12,197 nt of DNA. Origin: DATKPA01 sp051955985. Its GTDB lineage: Bacteria > Planctomycetota > Phycisphaerae > WQYP01. Of the stretch, positions 6,623 to 12,197 are shown in pieces. The position numbers and the translations under genes are program-made. The stretch covers positions 1 through 12,197 of the forward strand of contig JBQCGD010000151.1 in assembly GCA_051955985.1 (NCBI GenBank), written 5' to 3'. Under the pieces are notes generated by a model. That model ran no database searches and was not told the DNA's origin. It saw only the letters and a list, made by a program, of their open reading frames with translations. Positions within the stretch are counted from its first letter, which is position 1. Each line of letters opens with the position of its first letter.

Positions 6623-8227
6623 ATGGCAAAAATCACATCCCGGATGCTCCCCCCTCTCCTCACCCTCACACTCGCCGCAGCCCCCGCTCTCGCAGATCCC
6701 CCCCTTCCCGTCATCCCCCACGTCAACACCATCTACAACGTCACCTCCTACGGCGCCTCCACCGCCAACGCCAACAACGCCTCCGCCATTCACTCCGCCA
6801 TCAACGCCGCCTCCGCCGCCGGCGGCGGCACCGTCCTCATCCCCGCCGGCACCTTCCTCTCCGGCCCCCTCTCCCTCAAATCCAATATCAACTTCCAGAT
6901 ATCAGGCACCCTCAAGGCACTCCCCAAAGCCTCCTACGGCTCCGGCTCCACCAACTTCATCTCCGGCAGCCACCTCTCCAACTTCCAGGTCACCGGCACC
7001 GGCATCATCGACGGTCAGGGCGCCGACTGGTGGTCCGCCTACCGCAGCAACTCCTCCATCTCCCGCCCGCGCCTCTTTAACATCACCAACTCCAACACCC
7101 TCTACTTCACCGGCGTCACCCTCCAGAACTCCCCCCAGTTCAACCTCGCCATGAGCAACAACAACAACGTCAACATCAACGGCATCACCATCTCCAACCC
7201 CTCCAACTCCCCCAACACCGACGGCATCGACGCCTCCGGAAACAACTGGCTTATCCAGAACTGCCACATCTCCACCGGCGACGACGACATCGTCGCTAAA
7301 CCCGGATCCGCCTTCTGCTCCAACATCACCATCACCAACAACACCATCGGCGCCGGTCACGGCATCTCCATCGGCGGCCAATCCAACATCGGCCTCAACA
7401 ACATGACCGTCTCCAACTGCACCTTCAACGGCACCACCGACGGCCTCCGCCTCAAGGCCGGCACCGGCGCCGGCGGTACCGTCAAAAACGTCACCTACTC
7501 CAACATCACCATGACCAACGTCGCCACTCCCATCATCATCAACTCCTGGTACAACGGCGGCGACCACTACGGCTCCAGGGAACTCTCCGGCGGCTCACTC
7601 CACACCCTCGCCAACCCCGGCGACCCCACCTACAACGTCAATCAACAAAACAACACCAACCTCGACCCCTTCTGGGACAACATCTCCTTCTCCAACATCA
7701 CCGCCACCGGCGCCTCCCAGAACGTCGCCATCATCTACGGCCTCAACTCCATCGCCGCCTCCCCCAACGACCCGCCCCGAAACATCGACTCCATCTCCTT
7801 CAAAAACGTCTCCCTCTCCGGCTCCTACGGCGCCGACATCTACTACGCCTCCAACCTCGACCTCTCCGGCCTCTCCGTCACCGCCTCCACCGGCAACAAG
7901 TTCAACCTCTTCGGCGATACCCCCGTCGGCGACGCCTCCGGCGACGGCAAGGTCGACCTCACCGACCTCAGCATCGTCCTCAACAACTTCGGCAAAACCA
8001 CCCCCGCCCGCTCCCTCGGCAACTTCGACAACTCCCCCACCATCGACCTCACCGACCTCAGCTTCGTCCTCAACAACATGGGCCTCTCCTACCCCAACGG
8101 CGGCCTCGCCCCCGGCGCCCCCACCGCCACCGCTTCCCCCGCCATCACCTCCGCACCCGAACCCGCCTCCCTCACCGCCCTCCTCCCCGCCCTCCTCCTC
8201 CTCCGCAAAAAACGCCGCCCCGCCTGA
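6623..8227 (+). CDS. Secreted GH28 polygalacturonase-like enzyme with dockerin-like and PEP-CTERM tails
   Basis: This 534-residue protein is predicted to hydrolyse galacturonosyl bonds in pectin or rhamnogalacturonan outside the cytoplasm. A signal peptide (1-24, ending PALA) precedes a parallel beta-helix glycosidase of about residues 35-430. All four GH28 signatures are present: NTDGID at 198-203, GDDD at 219-222, GHG at 245-247 and RLK at 276-278. These supply the catalytic Asp residues (D200, D221, D222 region), the His and the binding Arg/Lys. Residues 436-487 are a dockerin-like pair: the first loop, GDASGDGKVDLTDL, is complete for calcium, while the second, FDNSPTIDLTDL, has lost part of its loop. 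APEP at 511-514, a Leu-rich stretch and RKKRR form a PEP-CTERM tail. ATG 6623 has GGTGGA upstream and gives a proper signal peptide. Third positions are almost all C. The stop lies 3 bases from the stop of the facing GH51 gene. Exo or endo action and exact substrate cannot be read from sequence. Confidence 0.9.
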   Translation: MAKITSRMLPPLLTLTLAAAPALADPPLPVIPHVNTIYNVTSYGASTANANNASAIHSAINAASAAGGGTVLIPAGTFLSGPLSLKSNINFQISGTLKALPKASYGSGSTNFISGSHLSNFQVTGTGIIDGQGADWWSAYRSNSSISRPRLFNITNSNTLYFTGVTLQNSPQFNLAMSNNNNVNINGITISNPSNSPNTDGIDASGNNWLIQNCHISTGDDDIVAKPGSAFCSNITITNNTIGAGHGISIGGQSNIGLNNMTVSNCTFNGTTDGLRLKAGTGAGGTVKNVTYSNITMTNVATPIIINSWYNGGDHYGSRELSGGSLHTLANPGDPTYNVNQQNNTNLDPFWDNISFSNITATGASQNVAIIYGLNSIAASPNDPPRNIDSISFKNVSLSGSYGADIYYASNLDLSGLSVTASTGNKFNLFGDTPVGDASGDGKVDLTDLSIVLNNFGKTTPARSLGNFDNSPTIDLTDLSFVLNNMGLSYPNGGLAPGAPTATASPAITSAPEPASLTALLPALLLLRKKRRPA

Positions 8228-8230
8228 TCT

Positions 8231-10273
8231 TCACCCGCCCCGCACCCGCAACACCGTCAACGAATCCCCCGGCGCCTCATACTCAAACGCCCCGCCAACC
8301 TTCACCTCCACCCCCTTCGGCGCCATCACCCCGCCCGCCGCATCGCGCTTCCCCCGCGGATCCCCCGGATTGCTCGCCCCCTCCTCCCCCGCCAGCACAA
8401 ACCCCCGCGCCACTCCCTCCCCAATCCCACCACCCGCCAACCGGAACTTCGCCCGCAACCCCCTCCGCGACAGATTCACCAGCTTCAAAATCAAATCCCC
8501 GCTCTTCGAATCCCGCACCGCCGAAAACGAGACGTTCTCCCCCGCCCCCGGCGCCTTCGCCAGCTTCAACGTCGACGCCACGTACCCATCCCCCGCGTTG
8601 CTCGAGAAAAGCTGCTGCACATAATAATTCACCGTCGGATACACCCGCTCGTTATCAAAATAAATCAAGTCCGGATACCACTGCACATGATGCACGTTGC
8701 ACAACAGCGGCGCATACGACGCCATCTGCACCACATCCCCATTCCGCTCCAGCGCCGTCATATACCCCGCCTCCGCCAGCGCATTCTCCATCCGATCCCC
8801 CCACGACGCATACTCCCCCACATACACCTTCGTTCCCCCGCGCGCATACTTGTCATACCGCACCTGGTTCTCCAGGAACCACTTCGGCTGCTGATAGTAA
8901 TGCTCATCCACCACCGGCACATGCAATCCCTCCGCCAACTTCCACCCCTCCTCAAAATCCCTCCCCGCCGGCGATGGCCCCACCGTCCCCACCACCGTGA
9001 TCTCCGGATACTTCGCCCGCACCGCATCAAAAATCATCTTGAACCGCTCTTTGAACCCCGGCGTAATCGCATCCTCATTCCCCAACCCCAAATACCGCAA
9101 ATGAAACGGCGCCGGATGCCCCGCCGCCGCTCTCTTCGCCCCCCACGTCGAATCCGCCGGCCCGTTCGCCCACTCCATCAAATCCAGCACGTCCTGCACG
9201 TACGCCCCCATCTCCAACATCGGCACGCACTGCTGCCCCGTCCCGCTCGCAAAATCCGAGTTCTGGCACGACACCCCCGCCGCAACGATCGGCAACGGCG
9301 TCGCCCCGATGTCCTCGCAAAATTGAAAGTACTCGAAATATCCCAGCCCCAGCGACTGGTGATACCGCCAGATATTCTTCTGCCCCTTCCGCGCCTCCAC
9401 CGGCCCGATCGAATCCTTCCACCGGTAAATATTCTTCACCCCGTCCCCATGCGTCAGGCACCCACCCGGAAACCGCACAAAATGCGGATGCAAATCCGCA
9501 ATCGCCTGCGCCAAATCCGCACGCAACCCGTTCGGCCGATCATGAAACGTCTTCGCCGGAAACAGCGACACCATATCCAGCGCCAACGTCGCCCGATCCG
9601 ATGTCAACACCACCAGCCGCGCATGCGCATCATCACGATCACACTTGAGCGCCGCCGAATACTTCGCCCACTCCGTCGTCACCCCCGGAATCACCGCCGA
9701 CGCATACACCGCCCCCTCCATCGATTCCAGGTGCACCGTCAACGCAGCCCTCTCCCGCGGCCGACACCGCGCAAACACCGAAAAGTTGTACGTCTCCCCC
9801 GCCTTCACCGCCATCCCATCAAATCCTTCATTCGCAATCCCCACCGCCCCGCCCCTCCCCGGCGTCGCCATCAACACCAGGTACTGCGGATTGTTCGCAT
9901 TCAACGGCGCCGCATCCTGCACCGCCATCCGCCCCCCCGCATTCCCCCGCTTCACCAGCGTCCACCCCGTCAACGCATTCCACTCCGGCGAGTCCACCGC
10001 CGAATACTCAAACGACCGATTGCTCACCATCTCCGCATACAGCCCCCCATCCGCCGCATAATTCAAATCCTCAAAAAACACTCCAAACAAATCCGGACTG
10101 ATCCCCTTCACCTTCTGATCCAGATGCACCACAATCTCCGCATCCACCCCCGCCCCCCCCACCGGCGCCGTCCCCGCCGGTTTCACCTCCGTCTGCCCCC
10201 ACGCGCCGCTCACAAACCCCAATATCACCCACCCCATCACCGCCGCCGCGCCACCGATCGTCATCCGCTTCAA
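8231..10273 (-). CDS. Secreted GH51 alpha-L-arabinofuranosidase
   Basis: The 680-residue enzyme is predicted to release terminal L-arabinofuranose from arabinan, arabinogalactan or arabinoxylan by a retaining mechanism. A signal peptide covers residues 1-26 (ending SGAWG). The stretch HLDQKVKGISPDLFGVFFED (50-69) is the typical GH51 opening. Residues 86-237 look like an inserted beta-sandwich carbohydrate-binding domain. The catalytic barrel is about 245-545, with LGLGNED giving acid/base E400 and VYVGEYAS giving nucleophile E487. A C-terminal beta domain of about 555-680 completes the family layout, so the protein appears intact. The start is an unusual TTG at 10273: AGGAGG (10281-10286) lies 7 bases before it, ideal spacing, whereas the first ATG (10264) would be 16 bases away. 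Many GH51 enzymes are cytoplasmic; this one is exported, which fits the surface enzymes beside it. Confidence 0.92.
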   Translation of the reverse strand: MKRMTIGGAAAVMGWVILGFVSGAWGQTEVKPAGTAPVGGAGVDAEIVVHLDQKVKGISPDLFGVFFEDLNYAADGGLYAEMVSNRSFEYSAVDSPEWNALTGWTLVKRGNAGGRMAVQDAAPLNANNPQYLVLMATPGRGGAVGIANEGFDGMAVKAGETYNFSVFARCRPRERAALTVHLESMEGAVYASAVIPGVTTEWAKYSAALKCDRDDAHARLVVLTSDRATLALDMVSLFPAKTFHDRPNGLRADLAQAIADLHPHFVRFPGGCLTHGDGVKNIYRWKDSIGPVEARKGQKNIWRYHQSLGLGYFEYFQFCEDIGATPLPIVAAGVSCQNSDFASGTGQQCVPMLEMGAYVQDVLDLMEWANGPADSTWGAKRAAAGHPAPFHLRYLGLGNEDAITPGFKERFKMIFDAVRAKYPEITVVGTVGPSPAGRDFEEGWKLAEGLHVPVVDEHYYQQPKWFLENQVRYDKYARGGTKVYVGEYASWGDRMENALAEAGYMTALERNGDVVQMASYAPLLCNVHHVQWYPDLIYFDNERVYPTVNYYVQQLFSSNAGDGYVASTLKLAKAPGAGENVSFSAVRDSKSGDLILKLVNLSRRGLRAKFRLAGGGIGEGVARGFVLAGEEGASNPGDPRGKRDAAGGVMAPKGVEVKVGGAFEYEAPGDSLTVLRVRGG

Positions 10274-10280
10274 TGTCTTT

Positions 10281-10286
10281 CCTCCT
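10281..10286 (-). promoter_or_regulatory. Ribosome binding site deciding a TTG start
   Basis: The - strand reads AGGAGG, a full Shine-Dalgarno match, with a 7-base spacer to the TTG at 10273-10271. The in-frame ATG 9 bases further in would have a 16-base spacer, which is too long. This is why the TTG is taken as the start of the GH51 gene. Confidence 0.7.
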
Positions 10287-10304
10287 CATCATCAATTTGT
10301 AAAC

Positions 10305-10333
10305 TTTGTAAAATAAATGCCCCGCAAGGTCAA
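10305..10333 (-). promoter_or_regulatory. Predicted sigma70-like promoter of the GH51 gene
   Basis: On the - strand the -35 box is TTGACC (10333-10328, five of six matches), the spacer is 17 bases, and the -10 box is TACAAA (10310-10305, four of six). Transcription would begin near 10298, leaving a leader of about 25 bases that contains the AGGAGG site. Two direct copies of TTTGTAAA (10296-10303 and 10305-10312 on the + strand) overlap the -10 box and start region, a possible site for a regulator. Confidence 0.45.
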
Positions 10334-10385
10334 CCAAGCCCACCCTTCCTTCAAGTGCGGAGGATGCACTCTTCCACTCGTCCCA

Positions 10386-10414
10386 TTGATCCCCCTCCAC
10401 CATTCGCGTACAAA
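10386..10414 (+). promoter_or_regulatory. Predicted sigma70-like promoter of the dual esterase gene
   Basis: The -35 box is TTGATC (10386-10391, four of six matches), the spacer is 17 bases, and the -10 box is TACAAA (10409-10414), the same -10 hexamer and spacing as the facing GH51 promoter. Start of transcription would be near 10421, about 32 bases before the ATG at 10453. GGGA at 10442-10445, 7 bases before the ATG, serves as the ribosome site. Confidence 0.4.
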
Positions 10415-10452
10415 AACGTCTCAGCACCGTACACAAAAAGTGGGAATCAAAA

Positions 10453-11901
10453 ATGCCAATCCGCCCCCAACGCATCCTCCCCCTGCTTCTCGCCCTCTTC
10501 CTTCTTCTCCCAACCACCGCCCCCGCCGCCACCACCGCCCCCTCCCCCGCCGAATGGTTCTCCCTCGACGCCAAACCCCTCCCCGCCTCCCCCAACCCCC
10601 CCGACCCCAAAGGCCTCGTCCGCAAGTTGGACGCACCCGCCTTCTGCATCACCCGCTCCACCGAACCCAACCCCCAAGGCACCGTCCTCCTCTTCCCCGG
10701 CGGCGCCTACAAACTCCTCGACATCCACAACGAAGGCGCACGCACCGCCGAAAACCTCAACGCCTTCGGCTACGACGTCGTCATGCTCGAATACCACGTC
10801 GCCTCCGGCCCCCAAACCCGCGACCTCGCCCTCGAAGACGCCGCCACCGCCTGGCATCTCCTCACACAACCCGCCAACCCCCTCCACCTCCACACCCACC
10901 GCCTCGCCCTCATGGGCTACTCCGCCGGCGGTCACCTCGCCGCCCGGCTCATGCAAACCCTCCCCCGCGATCAGCAACCCGACGACGCCATCCTCGTCTA
11001 CCCCGCCTACCTCGATGAATCCGCCAACGACGCCCCGCGCGTCGCGCCCCCCGAAAACCCGAAGCCCCGCCTCTTCGCCTTCATGGCCGCCAACGACAAA
11101 CCCAACTGGCTCAAAGGCGCTCACAACTACATCGACGCTTGGAATGCCGCCGGCGGTAACGCCATCTTCATCCAGTTCAAATCCGGCGGCCACGGCTTCG
11201 GCATGAACCCCAATCTCTCCGGCGACATCGCTCAGTGGCCCGCCTGCCTCAATTACCTCCTCCAAAACGCCCAAAAGCCCGGCGTCGGCCCCTTCAACAC
11301 CTTCCTCCCCTGGTTCCTCCCCAACCTCCACGGCCGCCTCAAATCCTTCGCCGAAGAAAAATCCCACGACCAGAATTCCATCGTCTTCCTCGGCGATTCC
11401 ATCACCCGCAAATGGAACCTCCACGACGCCTTCCCCGACCTCAAAACCGCCAACCGCGGCATCTCCGGCGACACCACCCGCGGCATGCTCTGCCGCCTCG
11501 ACGACACCGTCCTCGACCTCCACCCCCAAGCCATCATCCTCCTCGGCGGCATCAACGACTTCTCCCAGCAACCCCCAGGCACCCCCGAAACCATCGCCCG
11601 GAACATCCGCTCCATCCTCGACCGCATCCACACCACCACCCCCGCCACCCCCGTCTTCGTCTGCGAAATCCTCCCCAGCAAAAGCGTCCCTCTCGACGCC
11701 ATCCGCGCCGCCAACACCGCCGTCGACGAAGTCCTCAAAAATTTCCCCAACGCCCGCCGCATCCACACCTTCACCCCCTTCCTCAACCCCGACGGCTCCC
11801 TCAACCACTCCCTCTTCCTCGACGGCACCCACCCCAACCCCGCCGGCTACACCCTCTTCCAATCCCTCCTCACCCCCCAACTCACCCAATACACCCACTA
11901 A
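10453..11901 (+). CDS. Secreted two-domain esterase: alpha/beta hydrolase fused to SGNH hydrolase
   Basis: This 482-residue protein joins two esterase folds. A signal peptide (about 1-25, ending APA) directs export. Residues 50-275 are an alpha/beta hydrolase of the acetyl-xylan/feruloyl esterase type: oxyanion loop FPGGAY at 81-86, nucleophile S157 in GYSAGG, D215 in AAND and H247 in GGHGFG. Residues 305-475 are an SGNH hydrolase: S316 in FLGDSI, the Gly block RGISGDTT at 335-342, N368 in GGIND, and D457 with H460 in DGTHPN. Both triads look complete, so two active sites are expected. Likely substrates are acetyl or feruloyl groups on plant cell-wall polysaccharide, which would clear the way for the GH28 and GH51 enzymes; the exact ester is an inference. 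ATG 10453 has GGGA 7 bases upstream. It is divergent from GH51 and probably expressed alone. Confidence 0.9.
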   Translation: MPIRPQRILPLLLALFLLLPTTAPAATTAPSPAEWFSLDAKPLPASPNPPDPKGLVRKLDAPAFCITRSTEPNPQGTVLLFPGGAYKLLDIHNEGARTAENLNAFGYDVVMLEYHVASGPQTRDLALEDAATAWHLLTQPANPLHLHTHRLALMGYSAGGHLAARLMQTLPRDQQPDDAILVYPAYLDESANDAPRVAPPENPKPRLFAFMAANDKPNWLKGAHNYIDAWNAAGGNAIFIQFKSGGHGFGMNPNLSGDIAQWPACLNYLLQNAQKPGVGPFNTFLPWFLPNLHGRLKSFAEEKSHDQNSIVFLGDSITRKWNLHDAFPDLKTANRGISGDTTRGMLCRLDDTVLDLHPQAIILLGGINDFSQQPPGTPETIARNIRSILDRIHTTTPATPVFVCEILPSKSVPLDAIRAANTAVDEVLKNFPNARRIHTFTPFLNPDGSLNHSLFLDGTHPNPAGYTLFQSLLTPQLTQYTH

Positions 11902-11974
11902 CCCCCCCACACACACCCCCGCACCACCGTCCCACATACCCCCAGGCTCCGCCCGGGGCGCCGCATCAAAATCA

Positions 11975-12059
11975 AAACGGGGTCAAACATCGTTTCTGCG
12001 CTCCCCCCAATCCAAACCTGATGCCGCATCGCCGCACCCCCATGAAACGGGGTCAAACA
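11975..12059 (+). repeat. Two direct copies of a 15-base motif
   Basis: AAACGGGGTCAAACA occurs at 11975-11989 and again, identical, at 12045-12059, 70 bases apart. Both copies are followed a few bases later by TTCTG and preceded by GCCGCATC (11960-11967 and 12023-12030). They lie in the 263-base gap between the esterase gene and a probable transposase start. From memory, similar GGGGTCA motifs occur near IS200-like transposase genes, so these may belong to that element. Confidence 0.7.
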
Positions 12060-12080
12060 CAATTCTGTTCGGCTCGAAGA

Positions 12081-12091
12081 TTGCTAAGCAA
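12081..12091. repeat. Small palindrome
   Basis: TTGCTAAGCAA has perfect 5-base arms around a central A. A second inverted pair, GTTAA at 12112-12116 and TTAAC at 12124-12128, follows. Both lie upstream of the probable transposase start and may be part of its end or control region. Confidence 0.45.
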
Positions 12092-12141
12092 GGTTTGTTG
12101 TCCGGCTCAGGGTTAATAAAGTCTTAACTTGCGCGATGGCG

Positions 12142-12158
12142 GATCATGTGGCATGATC
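12142..12158. repeat. Perfect inverted repeat just before the transposase start
   Basis: Arms GATCATG (12142-12148) and CATGATC (12152-12158) are perfect inverted repeats with a 3-base loop, TGG. The second arm ends 6 bases before the ATG at 12165. A hairpin here would cover the ribosome-binding region. Hairpins that limit translation or are recognised by the enzyme are known in IS200/IS605-type elements; the role here is an inference. Confidence 0.6.
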
Positions 12159-12164
12159 TGGGAC

Positions 12165-12197
12165 ATGGCAAAGCCGCGACGCGAAGCTGTCACCGAA
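12165..12197 (+). CDS. Start of a probable IS200-like (Y1) transposase, cut by window edge
   Basis: Eleven codons from ATG 12165 read MAKPRREAVTE and remain open at the window edge. The Lys/Arg-Pro-Arg opening resembles my recollection of N-termini of Y1 (IS200-like, REP-associated) transposases from planctomycetes, which cut and rejoin single-stranded DNA through a tyrosine. No catalytic motif (HUH or the tyrosine) lies within the window, so the call rests on the short N-terminus and on the repeats and hairpin immediately upstream. The ribosome site is weak (GGGA directly before the ATG). It may instead be an unrelated basic protein. Confidence 0.35.
   Translation, partial: MAKPRREAVTE

Noticed and set aside
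6902..7567. 221-residue - strand Asp/Gly/Val-rich frame inside GH28
   Set aside because: It is the antisense shadow of Asn/Thr/Ser codons of the beta-helix; its apparent Asp-rich repeats are not calcium loops.
10296..10312. AraR-type arabinose operator over the GH51 promoter
   Set aside because: The half-site ATTTGTA is similar, but the two copies are direct and not inverted as that operator requires.
8687..11206. Long + strand open frame across GH51 and into the esterase gene
   Set aside because: It runs antisense in register with GH51 and then out of frame through the esterase; the translation is Pro/Arg/His repeats without a fold.
10447..11937. 496-residue - strand frame opposite the esterase
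   Set aside because: It is Gly/Val/Glu-rich low-complexity in register with the esterase codons, whose two triads prove the + strand is coding.
11943..11965. GC-rich imperfect hairpin after the esterase as a terminator
   Set aside because: The stem has a bulge and a wobble pair and no T-run follows, so it cannot be supported.

Overview
The window is GC-rich DNA that I assign, by inference, to a Planctomycetota bacterium, most likely of the Phycisphaerae type. The reasons are two secreted proteins ending in PEP-CTERM tails, a dockerin-like Asp-rich module with the D-x-S-G-D-G-K-V-D-L-T-D-L pattern placed just before one of those tails, a secreted plant-polysaccharide enzyme set, and very strong C over G bias on the + strand. 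No rRNA, tRNA or ribosomal protein gene is present to confirm the lineage.

Left part (1-5300): the end of an unidentified gene (2-109), a zinc-ribbon protein (187-852), a stand-alone Hpt phosphotransfer protein (1138-1461), and on the other strand a very large iron-sulfur flavoprotein (1509-5159). The last joins a GltD/NfnB-like module to a PyrK/NfnA-like ferredoxin-reductase module. The gaps between these genes carry short tandem arrays with 7- or 9-base periods and one hairpin-flanked array.

Right part (5357-11901): a carbohydrate-degradation group. It holds a PEP-CTERM secreted protein of unknown function (-), divergent from a GH28 polygalacturonase-like enzyme with dockerin-like and PEP-CTERM tails (+). 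The GH28 gene converges, with only 3 bases between stops, on a secreted GH51 alpha-L-arabinofuranosidase (-). That gene is in turn divergent from a two-domain esterase (+) that fuses an alpha/beta hydrolase to an SGNH hydrolase. Together they fit attack on pectin: backbone cleavage by GH28, removal of arabinose side chains by GH51, and removal of acetyl or other esters by the dual esterase. All four have N-terminal export signals. Two divergent sigma70-like promoters with identical -10 boxes lie between the GH51 and esterase genes.

Right edge (11902-12197): a repeat-rich stretch with two copies of a 15-base motif and several small palindromes, leading into the first 11 codons of what looks like an IS200-like (Y1) transposase that runs off the window.

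Across the whole window the + strand is C-rich and G-poor whichever strand is coding. This leaves long stop-free frames opposite the real genes; these antisense frames are not genes.
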